A DNA stretch of 64,000 bases from Hoeflea sp. BAL378 (GCF_000759435.1 NZ_JRJG01000044.1:1-64000), one strand, 5' to 3'. Shown: positions 1-11,476, numbered from the stretch's first letter. A program made the numbers and translations. Notes: generated by a model not told the origin, from the letters alone.

Positions 1-144
1 GCCTGACACAGCCGCCGCGTCATGGTTTGTGTTGCTTGTTCCGGCCCGCTAGCGCAGGGTGCGCAGGAGATTCTCGCAAGACCTGCGCATGCCCGACGGA
101 CCGCGCCGGCCGCCTCCCCCTCACACCCGAACTGGACCCTCTCC

Positions 145-309
145 ATGATCCGCTTCAAGTCCATCCCGGACGAAAAACCGGCCGCCAAGCCTGCCGAAAA
201 GACAGCCGAAAAGCCGGCCAAGGCCAAGGCAAAGACACCCGCCCCGGCCAAAACGCCCCGGAAAGACCTGCTCGATCTCGAGCAGGACGAGGATGGCGGC
301 AAGGACTGA
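145..309 (+). CDS. small basic Lys/Ala/Pro-rich hypothetical protein
   Basis: This 54-residue ORF begins with MIRFKSIPDEK and continues as a low-complexity run of Lys, Ala, Pro and Glu (repeated KPAEK and AKAKT units) before an acidic tail. It has no cysteines, no signal peptide and no membrane segment, and looks intrinsically disordered. An upstream in-frame ATG at 22 would add 41 residues unlike the rest, so the ATG at 145 is preferred, although no clear Shine-Dalgarno sequence precedes it. I do not recognise the family. It is convergent with aspS and separated from it by a hairpin. It may be a real small protein or a fortuitous ORF. Confidence 0.45.
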   Translation: MIRFKSIPDEKPAAKPAEKTAEKPAKAKAKTPAPAKTPRKDLLDLEQDEDGGKD

Positions 310-340
310 CACCGGCCCGCCCCAACCTTATCCGCAATCA

Positions 341-380
341 AAAAAACGCTCGGGAGCAAGAAGGTTGCCCGGGCGTTTTG
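341..380. terminator. bidirectional Rho-independent terminator between convergent genes
   Basis: An A-run (341-346) precedes arm CGCTCGGG (347-354), which pairs with CCCGGGCG (368-375) with one G-T wobble and is followed by TTTT (376-379). The layout can terminate the small plus-strand gene and aspS on the minus strand. Confidence 0.65.
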
Positions 381-412
381 ACAATTTGAATCCGGTTGCC
401 CGGGTCTCAGGC

Positions 413-2200
413 CTATTCAGGCTTGGCCGGGATGGCGCGCAGCGAGAGTTCGCGCATCTGCGCAGGCGTGGCCGGGCTCGGCGCGCCCATCAGCAGGTCC
501 TGGGCCTGCTGGTTCATCGGAAACAGCGCCACTTCGCGCAGGTTCTTGGCGCCGACGATCAGCATGATGACGCGGTCCACGCCCGCCGCCATGCCGCCGT
601 GGGGCGGCGCGCCGTACTGGAAGGCGCGGTAGAGGCCGCCGAAGCGCTCCTCGACATCGGCCTGGCTCAGCCCGACCTTCTCGAAGGCCTTGACCATCAG
701 GTCCGGCGACTGGTTCCGGATCGAGCCGGAGGCGATCTCGAAGCCGTTGCAGACCAGATCGTACTGGTAGGCCTTGATGGTGAGCGGATCCTGGCTCTCG
801 AGCGCCTCCATTCCGCCCTGGGGCATGGAGAACGGGTTGTGGGCGAACTCGACCTTCTTGGCCTCCTCGTCCCATTCGTAGAACGGGAAGTCGACGATCC
901 AGCAGAGCTCGAAGCGGTCGCGGTCGACGAGGTTCAGCTCCTCGCCGGCGCGGGTGCGCGCGTCGCCCGCGAACTTGGCGAACTTGGCGGGGTCGCCGGC
1001 GGCGAAGAAGCAGGCGTCGCCGTCATCAAGCCCCATCTGCACGCGGATCGCCTCGGTGCGCTCGGGCCCGATGTTCTTGGCGATGGGGCCCGCGCCTTCC
1101 AGCACGTCGCCTTCCTTGCGCCAGAAGATATAACCGAGCCCCGGCTGGCCCTGCCCCTGCGCCCAGGAGTTCATCCGGTCGCAGAAGGCGCGGGAGCCGC
1201 CTGATTTGGCGGGAATCGCCCAGACCTCGACCTTCGGGTTGTTGGCGATCATGCCGGCGAAGACCTTGAAGCCGGAGCCGGCGAAATGCTCGGTCACGGC
1301 CTGCATCTCGATCGGGTTCCTCAGGTCCGGCTTGTCGGAGCCGTAGGTGCGGATCGCCTGGTCATAGGGAATGCGGCGGAACTTCTGCGTCACCGGCTTG
1401 CCTTCGGCGAACTGTTCGAAGACGCCGCGCATCACCGGCTCCATCGTGTCCCAGACGTCCTCCTGGGTGACGAAGCTCATTTCCAGGTCAAGCTGGTAGA
1501 ATTCACCCGGCAGCCGGTCGGCGCGCGGGTCCTCGTCGCGGAAGCAGGGCGCGATCTGGAAATAGCGGTCGAAGCCCGCCACCATCAGAAGCTGCTTGTA
1601 CTGCTGCGGCGCCTGCGGCAGCGCGTAGAACTGGCCGGGATGGATGCGCGACGGCACCAGGAAGTCGCGCGCGCCCTCGGGCGAGGACGCGGTCAGGATC
1701 GGCGTCGCGTATTCGGCGAAGCCGATCTCGGTCATGCGGCGGCGCATGTCGGCGATCACCTTGGTGCGGGTGACGATGTTGCGGTGCAGGGTCTCGCGGC
1801 GCAGGTCGAGGAAGCGGTATTTCAGCCGCACGTCCTCGGGATAATCGGGCTCGCCGAACACCGGCAGCGGCAATTCCTTGGCGGCCGACAGCACCTCGAT
1901 CTCCTGGGCGAAGACCTCGATCTCGCCGGTGCCGAGATTGGCGTTGATGGTCTCGGGCATGCGCTCCTTGACGACGCCGTCGATGCGGATCACCCATTCG
2001 CCGCGGACCTTCTCGGCGGTCTTGAAGGCGGGCGAATCCGGATCGGCCACCACCTGGGTCAGGCCGTAATGGTCGCGCAGGTCGATGAACAGCAGACCGC
2101 CATGGTCGCGCACACGGTGCACCCAGCCCGAAAGCCTGACAGTGGCGCCTGCATCGCTCTTGCGAAGCGCGGCGCAGGTGTGGGAACGGTAGCGGTGCAT
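413..2200 (-). CDS. aspS: aspartyl-tRNA synthetase (bacterial type)
   Basis: The 595-residue product is the normal length for bacterial AspRS, a class II synthetase that charges tRNA(Asp) in the cytoplasm. The N-terminal OB-fold anticodon domain is followed by the class II core. Visible signatures are KYRFLDLRR, the [10 protein letters not shown] motif 2 block, and [14 protein letters not shown] as motif 3. The flipping-loop sequence reads [11 protein letters not shown]. The start at 2200 ([16 protein letters not shown]) matches known AspRS N-termini; the open frame runs 57 codons further upstream without similarity. Many alphaproteobacteria use a non-discriminating AspRS with GatCAB to make Asn-tRNA(Asn). 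That is family knowledge, not visible here. Confidence 0.97.
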   Translation of the reverse strand: MHRYRSHTCAALRKSDAGATVRLSGWVHRVRDHGGLLFIDLRDHYGLTQVVADPDSPAFKTAEKVRGEWVIRIDGVVKERMPETINANLGTGEIEVFAQEIEVLSAAKELPLPVFGEPDYPEDVRLKYRFLDLRRETLHRNIVTRTKVIADMRRRMTEIGFAEYATPILTASSPEGARDFLVPSRIHPGQFYALPQAPQQYKQLLMVAGFDRYFQIAPCFRDEDPRADRLPGEFYQLDLEMSFVTQEDVWDTMEPVMRGVFEQFAEGKPVTQKFRRIPYDQAIRTYGSDKPDLRNPIEMQAVTEHFAGSGFKVFAGMIANNPKVEVWAIPAKSGGSRAFCDRMNSWAQGQGQPGLGYIFWRKEGDVLEGAGPIAKNIGPERTEAIRVQMGLDDGDACFFAAGDPAKFAKFAGDARTRAGEELNLVDRDRFELCWIVDFPFYEWDEEAKKVEFAHNPFSMPQGGMEALESQDPLTIKAYQYDLVCNGFEIASGSIRNQSPDLMVKAFEKVGLSQADVEERFGGLYRAFQYGAPPHGGMAAGVDRVIMLIVGAKNLREVALFPMNQQAQDLLMGAPSPATPAQMRELSLRAIPAKPE

Positions 2201-2300
2201 GGCATATCCTCGATGGCTGGAACCCGTGGCCAAGATCGGCGGTTCGGCGGGGTGCAAGGGGCACGGATCGCCGCTTCGGCGCACGGTAAAAATCGCGCGG

Positions 2301-2329
2301 AAAAGCGCATGACCCACCCGGTTTGTCAA
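2301..2329 (-). promoter_or_regulatory. candidate aspS sigma-70-type promoter
   Basis: On the minus strand a perfect TTGACA (2329-2324) is followed after 17 nt by GCTTTT (2306-2301), a weak -10 of the kind tolerated in alphaproteobacteria. It lies about 100 nt upstream of the aspS start. Confidence 0.4.
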
Positions 2330-2431
2330 GGCGAAAGGGCGCAACCCGGCTGTGCATTGGCGGGATTTCACCGCGACGGCCCGGCATTTTCGATATAGGG
2401 TCGAGGTCTTGTTTCTCGCATCCGGCCCGTC

Positions 2432-3727
2432 ATGTCCTCGCTTCGTCCGCTCGTGCCCCTCCTGACCACCGCCGGCGTGCTGCTGGCGGGCAACGGGCTA
2501 CAGGGAACGCTGATCACGCTGCGCGGCTCGGCGGAAGGTTTCTCGGCCAGCGTCATCGGCCTGTCCGGCGCCGGATACTATCTGGGATTCATCATCGGCT
2601 GCTGGATGACGCCCTGGCTCTTGCGGACCTCCGGCCACATCCGCGCCTTCGCGGCGATGACGGCGGTGGCGGCCTGCGCCTCGCTCGCCATGGTGCTGGT
2701 GATCGACCCGTTCTTCTGGTTCCTGATGCGGCTCGTCACCGGCATCTGCTTCGCCTCCCTGTTCGCCAATGTCGAAAGCTGGATCAACGCGCAGGTGACC
2801 AACGCCAACCGGGCGCGGACGCTGGCGATCTACCGGTTCGTCGACCTGGGCGCGGTGACGGCGTCGCAGTACCTGCTGCCCGTGGTCGGGATCGACGGCT
2901 TCGAGATCTTCGCGATCATGACCATGCTCATCATCCTGTCGATCGTGCCGGTGTCGCTCGCCGACCGGTCGAACCCGGCCGCGCCTGCGCCGTTCTCCTT
3001 CAGCCCGAAGCGATTGTGGATGGTCTCGCCGCTGGCCTCGGCGGGCGCCATCACGGTGGGGCTGACGACGGCCTCGTTCCGCTCGGTCGGGCCGCTCTAC
3101 GCCGAGGATCTCGGCATGCAGGTGGGCGACATCGCCTCGTTCATGAGCGCGGGCATCATCGGCGGGATCGTGCTGCAGTATCCGCTGGGGTATCTCTCCG
3201 ACATCATCAGCCGCCGCTCGGTGCTGCTGATGGCGACGTCGGGCTCGACCATCTGCGGGTTGTTCATGGTCTGGTTCGCCGGCTCCAACGTGGCGCTCAA
3301 CCTGATCGGCATCTTCCTGTGGGGCGCGTTCACCCTGCCGCTCTACTCGCTCTCGGCGGCGCATGCCAATGACCGGGCGAAGCCGGGGGAATATGTGCAG
3401 ATCGCCTCGGGGCTGATGTTCTTCTGGGCCATCGGCGCCTCCATCGGCCCGCTGCTGTCGGCGGTGCTGGTCGACTGGCTCGGCGCCTCGGCCTTCTTCA
3501 CCTTCATCTGCTCCATGCACGGCGCCTTCGTCGTCTACACCATCGTGCGGATCTTCCGCGGCGGGCCGGACGACCCCGATCGCGGCCGGTTCGCGGGATT
3601 GTTGCGCACCTCGCCGATCTTCGCGCGCATGGCGGCGCAGTCGGTGGATCGCGGCGGCGACAGCGCCGCGGAGGCGGAAGACGCCGATGCACAGCCAGGG
3701 CAAGACAAAGCTCAATTTTCCGGGTAA
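2432..3727 (+). CDS. MFS transporter (YcaD-like)
   Basis: This 431-residue membrane protein has about twelve hydrophobic segments in two six-helix halves, the major facilitator pattern. The layout resembles the E. coli YcaD group: [14 protein letters not shown] in helix 2, [15 protein letters not shown] near helix 4, and [13 protein letters not shown] as the inter-half basic loop between helices 8 and 9. The last 50 residues are a hydrophilic cytoplasmic tail rich in Asp, Ala and Gln. The substrate cannot be read from the sequence. It is divergent from aspS and ends 9 nt before rnd, so the two may be co-transcribed. Confidence 0.85.
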   Translation: MSSLRPLVPLLTTAGVLLAGNGLQGTLITLRGSAEGFSASVIGLSGAGYYLGFIIGCWMTPWLLRTSGHIRAFAAMTAVAACASLAMVLVIDPFFWFLMRLVTGICFASLFANVESWINAQVTNANRARTLAIYRFVDLGAVTASQYLLPVVGIDGFEIFAIMTMLIILSIVPVSLADRSNPAAPAPFSFSPKRLWMVSPLASAGAITVGLTTASFRSVGPLYAEDLGMQVGDIASFMSAGIIGGIVLQYPLGYLSDIISRRSVLLMATSGSTICGLFMVWFAGSNVALNLIGIFLWGAFTLPLYSLSAAHANDRAKPGEYVQIASGLMFFWAIGASIGPLLSAVLVDWLGASAFFTFICSMHGAFVVYTIVRIFRGGPDDPDRGRFAGLLRTSPIFARMAAQSVDRGGDSAAEAEDADAQPGQDKAQFSG

Positions 3728-3736
3728 AGGCCAAAC

Positions 3737-4888
3737 ATGGACATGATTACAACGACCGAGGCGCTTGCCGCCTTCTGCGCCCGCCTTGCCAGCCACACCT
3801 ATGTCACCGTTGACACCGAGTTCCTGCGCGAGACGACCTACTGGCCCGAACTCTGCCTGATCCAGATGGCGGGGCCGGAGGATGAGGGCATTGTCGACCC
3901 CATGGCCGAAGGCCTTGATCTCAAACCGTTTTTCGACCTGATGGCGGATGCCTCGGTGATCAAGGTGTTTCATGCCGCCCGGCAGGACATCGAAATCATG
4001 GTCAATCGCGGCGACCTGGTTCCGCATCCGATCTTCGACACCCAGGTGGCGGCGATGGTGTGCGGTTTCGGCGAATCGATCTCCTATGACCAGCTCGTGT
4101 CGCGGATCACCGGCGCGCCGATCGACAAATCCTCGCGGTTCACCGACTGGAGCCACCGGCCGCTCTCCGAAAAGCAGCTCGATTACGCGCTGGCCGACGT
4201 CACGCATCTGCGCGACGTCTATCTCGAGCTGGTCGCACGGCTCGAAGCCGAGGGCCGCGGCCACTGGGTGGCCGACGAGATGGCGGTGCTGGAATCGCGC
4301 GCCACTTACGAGATGGATCCCGAGGACGCCTGGAAGCGGCTGAAGATGCGGGTGAAGAAGCCGGTGGAGCTGTGCGTGCTGCAGCATGTAGCGGCCTGGC
4401 GGGAACGCGAGGCGCGCGCGCGCAACGTGCCGCGCGGCCGGGTGATCAAGGACGACGCGATCTACGAGATCGCCCAGCAGCAGCCCAGGGACGCCGAGGC
4501 GCTGGGGCGGCTGAGGACCATCGCGCGCGGCTGGGAGCGCTCGGCCCAGGGCGCCAAGCTGCTCGAGATCGTCAACCAGGCGCTGGCGACGCCCAAGGAG
4601 GACATGCCGCGGCTGCCCCGACACCGGCAGGCGCCGGAGGGCGCGCAGTCCGCGGTGGAGCTGCTGCGGGTGCTGCTCAAGCTGACGGTCGAGAAGGAAA
4701 ACGTCGCCGCCAAGATCATCGCCACCTCGGATGATCTGGAATCGATCGCCATCGACGGCGAGGACGCCGACGTGCCCGCGCTCAAGGGCTGGCGCAGGGA
4801 GTTGTTCGGCGACCGGGCGCTCAAGCTGATCCGCGGCGAGCTGGCGCTCAAGTTCACCGACAAGAAGGTCGACGCGCTGGAGCTGTAG
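3737..4888 (+). CDS. rnd: ribonuclease D
   Basis: A 383-residue 3'-5' exoribonuclease of the DEDDy family that trims tRNA and other stable RNA 3' ends. The catalytic residues are visible: D26 and E28 in VDTEF, D84 in HAARQDIE, and Y150 with D154 in DYALADV. Residues 1-170 form the exonuclease domain; a helical HRDC-type region starts near residue 205, and a second HRDC-like repeat is likely at the C-terminus. Length fits RNase D. AAAGG at 3726-3730 supports the ATG at 3737; an in-frame ATG two codons later is an alternative. Confidence 0.95.
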   Translation: MDMITTTEALAAFCARLASHTYVTVDTEFLRETTYWPELCLIQMAGPEDEGIVDPMAEGLDLKPFFDLMADASVIKVFHAARQDIEIMVNRGDLVPHPIFDTQVAAMVCGFGESISYDQLVSRITGAPIDKSSRFTDWSHRPLSEKQLDYALADVTHLRDVYLELVARLEAEGRGHWVADEMAVLESRATYEMDPEDAWKRLKMRVKKPVELCVLQHVAAWREREARARNVPRGRVIKDDAIYEIAQQQPRDAEALGRLRTIARGWERSAQGAKLLEIVNQALATPKEDMPRLPRHRQAPEGAQSAVELLRVLLKLTVEKENVAAKIIATSDDLESIAIDGEDADVPALKGWRRELFGDRALKLIRGELALKFTDKKVDALEL

Positions 4889-4967
4889 GCGCACCCCTGC
4901 CTTGGCGCCTGGCGCCCAGGCTTCGCGGCCGCTCCTTGAAACCGCGAAGTTAATTCGATCCGGCCCT

Positions 4968-4996
4968 TGCAATCCGGAATCTTCTGTCCCATATTG
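4968..4996 (+). promoter_or_regulatory. candidate promoter of an intergenic transcript
   Basis: TTGCAA (4968-4973), a 17-nt spacer and CATATT (4991-4996) form a plausible sigma-70-type promoter in the 423-bp gap between rnd and tetR. It points toward a terminator 70 nt downstream with no coding sequence between. Confidence 0.35.
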
Positions 4997-5002
4997 GTTT
5001 CA

Positions 5003-5096
5003 ACAAGAGATTTGTCTCCACCCTGACCACGGATGTACTGGCAGGATGTGTTGAGGCAATTTGGGAAGGTCGGTGCGAATTTCGCCCGGCCTTTTT
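5003..5096 (+). ncRNA. candidate small RNA of about 90-95 nt
   Basis: The predicted transcript runs from just after the promoter at 4968-4996 to a strong terminator. No convincing ORF or ribosome-binding site lies inside. The 3' end is a long hairpin. The outer stem AAGGTCGG pairs with CCGGCCTT (one wobble), the inner stem GCGAA pairs with TTCGC, and TTTTT follows (5066-5096). I could not match it to a known alphaproteobacterial sRNA family. Alternatively this is only the 3' UTR terminator of rnd, whose stop lies 177 nt upstream. Confidence 0.3.
5066..5096 (+). terminator. Rho-independent terminator downstream of rnd
   Basis: Arm AAGGTCGG (5066-5073) pairs with CCGGCCTT (5086-5093), with an inner GCGAA/TTCGC stem, and is followed directly by Ts to 5096. 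Confidence 0.7.
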
Positions 5097-5262
5097 CCGT
5101 TTCTGATCCCTATGAGACGCAGAGTGTGGTGCGTGAGAATGCCCGGCGGGGCTGACCGGGCGCGGCAAAGAGCGCCGCTCCGGTTCCCGACTTTCGCACG
5201 GGCCAGCCTCGCCCCGTTCCCCGCAGGAGACCGCCCTGCCCCGGACGACCGCACTTTTCCCC

Positions 5263-5291
5263 TTGCCAACATACCAACCGGTTGGTATTTT
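5263..5291 (+). promoter_or_regulatory. tetR promoter with embedded 18-bp palindromic operator
   Basis: A -35-like TTGCCA (5263-5268) and -10-like TATTTT (5286-5291) are 17 bp apart. The perfect palindrome ATACCAACCGGTTGGTAT (5271-5288) fills the spacer, so a bound repressor would block RNA polymerase. This fits autoregulation by the TetR protein encoded 24 bp downstream, and control of the following genes. Confidence 0.7.
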
Positions 5292-5311
5292 TCCGCCCAA
5301 AGGAAACACCC

Positions 5312-5926
5312 ATGCCGCCTCGCGCCGTCAATGCCCGTATCCGTCTTCTCGAAGCCGCCCGCGATGTCATTCGCGCGAAAGGCTTTGCCGCCACCACCGT
5401 GGACGATCTGTGCAGGCAGGCGGGCGTGACCAAGGGCGCCTTCTTCCACCACTTCAAGAGCAAGGAAGAACTGGGCGTCGCCGCGGCCGATTTCTGGTCG
5501 GAGACCACCTCGGCGCTGTTTGCCGCCGCGCCCTACCACCAGCCGGACGATCCGTTCGACCGGCTGATCGCCTATCTTCAGTTCCGCAAGGAACTGCTCG
5601 CGGGGGACCTCGCCGAGTTCACCTGCCTGGTCGGCACCATGGCGCAGGAGGTCTTTGACAGCGCGCCAGCGATCCGCGAGGCCTGCCACGCCTCGATATC
5701 GGGCCATGCGATGACGCTGGTCCCCGACATCCGCGCGGCGATGGACGCGCGCGGCGTGAGCGGCTTCACGCCGGAGAGCCTGGCGCTGCACACCCAGGCC
5801 GTCCTGCAGGGCGCGTTCATTCTGGCCAAGGCCGGAAACTCGGTGACCCTGGCCCAGGACAGCGTCGATCATCTCATCCGCTACGTATCCATGGTGTTTT
5901 CTCAAGCCGGGAAGGAGAAGAAATGA
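5312..5926 (+). CDS. TetR/AcrR family transcriptional regulator
   Basis: A 204-residue regulator with an N-terminal TetR helix-turn-helix at about residues 10-55; TTVDDLCRQAGVTKGAFFHH is the recognition block. The C-terminal ligand domain has no recognisable specificity. AAAGGAAA at 5299-5306 selects the ATG at 5312; an in-frame TTG at 5282 would lie inside the operator and is rejected. It overlaps the next gene by 4 bp (ATGA), so it heads a unit with VOC, DUF899 and DUF1428 proteins. The operator in its own promoter suggests autorepression. The inducer is unknown. Confidence 0.92.
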   Translation: MPPRAVNARIRLLEAARDVIRAKGFAATTVDDLCRQAGVTKGAFFHHFKSKEELGVAAADFWSETTSALFAAAPYHQPDDPFDRLIAYLQFRKELLAGDLAEFTCLVGTMAQEVFDSAPAIREACHASISGHAMTLVPDIRAAMDARGVSGFTPESLALHTQAVLQGAFILAKAGNSVTLAQDSVDHLIRYVSMVFSQAGKEKK

Positions 5927-6348
5927 GCGCGACATCCGATTACCGAGGGCTGATGCACGGGGTGATCCCCTATGCCACCGTCGACGGCGCCGACAGGGCG
6001 ATCGAGTTCTACCGACGCGCCTTCGGCGCGGTCCTGCATGGCGACATCACCCGCAGCGACGACGGCCGCGTTCTCAATGCCGCCATCGAGATCGACAACG
6101 GCATGTTCATGCTGATGGACCCGTTCCCCGAACATGGCTCCCAGCCTTCGACCGGCAGCAACTTTGTGCTGCAACTGGTCATCAGCGACGGCGATCTCTG
6201 GTGGAACCGCGCGGTCGCGGCGGGATGCGCGGTGGTGTCGCCGTTCAAGCTCGAATTCTGGGGCGACCGTTACGGCCGCGTCCGCGATCCCTTCGGCCTC
6301 GAATGGGCCTTCAACGAACCGGCGCTTGAGAAACAGCAACGCCTGTGA
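5923..6348 (+). CDS. VOC superfamily (PhnB/glyoxalase-like) protein
   Basis: A 141-residue single-module VOC protein. The phrase AIEFYRRAFGA early in the chain and DPFGLEWAF near the end are hallmarks of the PhnB-like glyoxalase/bleomycin-resistance group. Members are small cytosolic metalloenzymes or binding proteins; the substrate is not predictable here. The metal-site ligands usual in catalytic glyoxalases are not obvious, so a catalytic role is uncertain. Translation is coupled to tetR through the ATGA overlap, which points to regulation by that repressor. Confidence 0.88.
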   Translation: MSATSDYRGLMHGVIPYATVDGADRAIEFYRRAFGAVLHGDITRSDDGRVLNAAIEIDNGMFMLMDPFPEHGSQPSTGSNFVLQLVISDGDLWWNRAVAAGCAVVSPFKLEFWGDRYGRVRDPFGLEWAFNEPALEKQQRL

Positions 6349-6394
6349 AACCCTGCCGCCGGCGATGGCGGCCTAGCTGGAGAGGAGCAGCGCA

Positions 6395-7096
6395 ATGAAC
6401 CCGATAGTCGATGAAGCCGCCTGGAGATCCGCCCATGCGGAACTGCTGGCCCGCGAAAAGGAGCTGACACGGGAGCTCGACAGGCTCGCCGCCGAACGGC
6501 GCCGCCTGCCCTGGATGCGGGTGGAGAAGGACTACCGTTTCACCGGGCCCGAGGGCGAGACCGATCTCGAGGGCCTGTTCGAGGGCCGCAGCCAGCTCAT
6601 CATCTATCACCACATGCTCAAGCCCGATGACCCGGCGCCCTGCCCCGGCTGCAGCATGGTCGGCGATCACATGCCGCATCTGGCGCATCTCCATACCCGC
6701 GATGTGACGCTGGCCTTCATCGCGCGGGCGCCGTCGCCGCAGATCGAGGCCTACAAGCGCCGCATGGGCTGGACGATGCCGTTCTACCAGAGCACCGACA
6801 GCTTCGGTCCGGATTTCGGCATCGACGGCGGCTTCGGGCTCAATGTGTTCCTGAACACCGGGCACGGCATCATGCGCACCTATTACACCAGCGGCCGCGG
6901 CGTGGAGAGCCTGGGAACGCCGATGACGCTGCTCGACGTCACGCCCTTTGGCCGCCAGGAGACCTGGGAAGAGTCGCCCGAAGGCGTGCCCCAGGGCGAG
7001 CCCTATAGCTGGTGGCGGCGGCATGACGAATATGATCCGCAGCCCTCCGCCCCGAGCGCCGCCCGGCGCCGGGCGTCGCAGCGGACGCCCGCCTGA
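6395..7096 (+). CDS. DUF899 family thioredoxin-like protein
   Basis: A 233-residue protein of the DUF899 group, which has a thioredoxin-like fold. Diagnostic features are the N-terminal charged helix (EKELTRELDRLAAERRRLPW), the loop CPGCSMVGDHMPHL with a CxxC-like pair near residues 87-90, and the C-terminal SWWRRHDEY block. It may act on small disulfides or peroxides, but no activity is established from the motif alone. AGGAG sits just upstream of the ATG. It is the third gene of the tetR unit. The last 25 residues are low-complexity Ala/Arg/Pro. Confidence 0.88.
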   Translation: MNPIVDEAAWRSAHAELLAREKELTRELDRLAAERRRLPWMRVEKDYRFTGPEGETDLEGLFEGRSQLIIYHHMLKPDDPAPCPGCSMVGDHMPHLAHLHTRDVTLAFIARAPSPQIEAYKRRMGWTMPFYQSTDSFGPDFGIDGGFGLNVFLNTGHGIMRTYYTSGRGVESLGTPMTLLDVTPFGRQETWEESPEGVPQGEPYSWWRRHDEYDPQPSAPSAARRRASQRTPA

Positions 7097-7166
7097 TCCG
7101 CGCCGGGCGGGACCGCCCGGAACCTCGGCAATGACCGTTCAAGCCATAGCAAAAGGGAGATTGATG

Positions 7167-7529
7167 ATGAGCTATGTCCAAGGATTTCTGCTCGCCGTTC
7201 CGAACGAGAACAAGGGCAAATACACCGAACTCGCGGTCACGGCAGCCAAGGTCTTCCGCGACAATGGCGCGCTGTCCGTGGTGGAAACCTGGGGAGAGGA
7301 TGTGCCGGACGGCAAGCTCACCTCGTTTCCGATGGCGGTCAAGCTTGAGGAAGGCGAATCCGTCGTCTTCTCCTGGATCGTCTGGCCCGACAAGGAATCC
7401 TGCACGTCGGGCATGGAGGCTTCCATGAAACAGCTCGACGACATCTTCGGCGCGGAGCAACTGCAGAAGGTGCCGTTTGACGGCAAACGCATGATCTGGG
7501 GCGGCTTCGAGACGATCGTCGAAGCCTGA
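7167..7529 (+). CDS. DUF1428 family protein (YbaA-like)
   Basis: A 120-residue protein beginning MSYVQGFLLAVP and ending with KRMIWGGFETIVEA, both typical of the DUF1428/YbaA family with a dimeric alpha-beta barrel (ferredoxin-like) fold. Function is unknown; relatives often sit beside VOC and DUF899 genes, as here. AGGGAGA ending at 7160 favours the ATG at 7167 over the adjacent one at 7164. It is the last gene of the TetR-controlled unit and is convergent with ppx. Confidence 0.88.
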   Translation: MSYVQGFLLAVPNENKGKYTELAVTAAKVFRDNGALSVVETWGEDVPDGKLTSFPMAVKLEEGESVVFSWIVWPDKESCTSGMEASMKQLDDIFGAEQLQKVPFDGKRMIWGGFETIVEA

Positions 7530-7539
7530 CTGTCGCGAA

Positions 7540-7568
7540 GACGGCCGGGCGGGATCCGCCCCGCCGTC
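7540..7568. terminator. GC-rich hairpin between convergent DUF1428 gene and ppx
   Basis: GACGG (7540-7544) pairs with CCGTC (7564-7568), enclosing a GGGCGG/CCGCCC inner stem. It lacks a T-tract, so termination strength is uncertain. Its 3' edge overlaps the ppx stop codon. Confidence 0.35.
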
Positions 7569-9093
7569 AGCCGACGCGGAAGCCCAGGCGCTTGCCGGTG
7601 AGCTTGGCGAGCTGTTGCAGGCGGCCTTCCAGCCGCTCGCCGACGAAGGCTGCACAGTCGCGCGGCACCACGAGCACCAGATCGACGTCGCCATCGGCGG
7701 GCGTGGCCGGCGCGAAGGCCAGCCGCGGCACGACCCCGGGCATGGAGGCCGAGAACAGGTAGACCACCCGCAGCATGCCGCCCAGGAGCTTGGCGTAGTC
7801 GAGATATTTCTGACCGGCGATCGCGGCCAGCCCGGAGGAGACCCCGTCGTCGTTGAGTCCCTCGAAGCGAAAGTAGTTGGCGAGCGCGATATAGGCGCGA
7901 CCGCTGTGGGTGATGCCGGTAAAGGTGGAGTGGGCGATGATATTGAGCGCCTGCAGGCCACGGTAGTCCGGGTGCGCGCGCCAGGAGATGTCGGCCAGCA
8001 GGCAGGCGGCCTGGCGGTAGCGGGCATCCTCCTCGGTCTCGTTGACGCCGAAGGCCGGGAACATCCGGCCGGTCCAGGCGGCGAGTTCGCGGGCATGCTC
8101 GGGCGAGCGGGCGCGCAGGATCGCCAGTTCGCTCGCGGCCGTGAGCAGCGGATCGCGCGCGGCCTCGGCGCGGCCGAGCAGCGAATAGAGATAGCCTTCG
8201 CGCACCCCGAGCGCCGAAAAGCTCACGCGCCCCGCCTTCATGGCGATCAGCGTCTCCTGCAGCGCCACCGCGCCGTAGGGCAGAAGCCCGCGCCGGCTTC
8301 TGGAAATCGCCTTGATGGCGCTGATCCGCGACTGCTTCATCGCCGAGACCTCGCCCAGGAATTCGATCGCCGGGCCGGCCTCGATCTCGTAGGCCTGCAT
8401 CATGTGCAGCGGATAGTTGCTGATCTCCATGTGCAGCTTGGCGATGTTGCGCCAGGTGCCGCCAACCGCATAGAAGGTCCGCCCCTCGCCGCCCTGCAAC
8501 ACCGGCGATTTCCTCAGCGCCCGGCGGGCGATGGAGCGCGCCCGGGAGATCGAGTTGCCGGACATTTCCGCAAGCCGCAGCCCGCCCAGCGGCAGGGTCT
8601 GGCCGCCGGAATGGTCCGTGCCCCTGACATCGACCAGTTCAAGCGAGCCGCCGCCCAGATCGCCGGCGATGCCGTCGGGCTGGTAATAGCCGGCGATGAT
8701 GCCGAGCGCGGAGAAATGCGCCTCTTCCTCGCCGGTCAGCAGCCTTATGCGGCATCCCAGGATGATTTCCGCCTTCTCGATGAAATCAGCGCCGTTCTCG
8801 GCCTCGCGCGCGGCGGCGGTGGCGAGCACGTGCATTTCCGAGGCGCGCGCCTGCTCGGACAGGGCGCGGAAGCGTGTCAGCGCCGCTAGCGCGCGGGCGA
8901 TGCCGGTCTCGTCCATGCGGCCGGTCGCGGCGAGGCCCTTGCCCAGGCCGCACAGGACCTTCTCGTTGAACAGCACCGACGGCGCGCGGCTCAGCCCCTC
9001 ATAGATCACCAGCCGGACGGAATTGGAGCCGATGTCGATGACGGACACCGGGTGAATCCCCGGCAGTCGTCCCTGAGCTTCCGATTCCACCAT
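7567..9093 (-). CDS. ppx: exopolyphosphatase Ppx/GppA family
   Basis: A 508-residue actin-fold phosphatase that releases phosphate from polyphosphate, or hydrolyses pppGpp. The phosphate-1 loop VIDIGSNSVRLVIYE is at residues 18-32, followed by AREAENG near residue 95 and GDLGGGSLEL as the phosphate-2 loop. The C-terminal half is the helical HD-like domain typical of the long Ppx class. It lies directly downstream of ppk on the same strand, 169 bp away, pairing synthesis with breakdown. Ppx versus GppA specificity cannot be settled from these motifs; the ppk neighbour favours Ppx. Confidence 0.92.
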   Translation of the reverse strand: MVESEAQGRLPGIHPVSVIDIGSNSVRLVIYEGLSRAPSVLFNEKVLCGLGKGLAATGRMDETGIARALAALTRFRALSEQARASEMHVLATAAAREAENGADFIEKAEIILGCRIRLLTGEEEAHFSALGIIAGYYQPDGIAGDLGGGSLELVDVRGTDHSGGQTLPLGGLRLAEMSGNSISRARSIARRALRKSPVLQGGEGRTFYAVGGTWRNIAKLHMEISNYPLHMMQAYEIEAGPAIEFLGEVSAMKQSRISAIKAISRSRRGLLPYGAVALQETLIAMKAGRVSFSALGVREGYLYSLLGRAEAARDPLLTAASELAILRARSPEHARELAAWTGRMFPAFGVNETEEDARYRQAACLLADISWRAHPDYRGLQALNIIAHSTFTGITHSGRAYIALANYFRFEGLNDDGVSSGLAAIAGQKYLDYAKLLGGMLRVVYLFSASMPGVVPRLAFAPATPADGDVDLVLVVPRDCAAFVGERLEGRLQQLAKLTGKRLGFRVG

Positions 9094-9262
9094 ATCTATC
9101 GCGCTTCACGGTTTGCGTGACCCACTCCGCCGCAGCCGCGCCGGATCAGGGACAAGAGGTTTCGAGGCGTTATATATGCAACGCAGGAGAACCGGAACCC
9201 GTTCCGCGCCTGGCCGGGACTCATGGTCATGATCGTCCGCTGCTTCAGGGTCAGGGCCGGAC

Positions 9263-11476
<2,214 letters not shown>

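Noticed and set aside
293-1204. Long plus-strand open frame opposite aspS
   Set aside because: It is the antisense shadow of a highly conserved synthetase; composition is Arg/Ala/Leu-rich noise typical of GC-rich antisense frames.
2498-4972. 824-codon minus-strand open frame across the MFS and rnd genes
   Set aside because: It covers two well-supported plus-strand genes, and its translation is His/Arg/Asp/Gly-rich without any domain; a GC-driven shadow.
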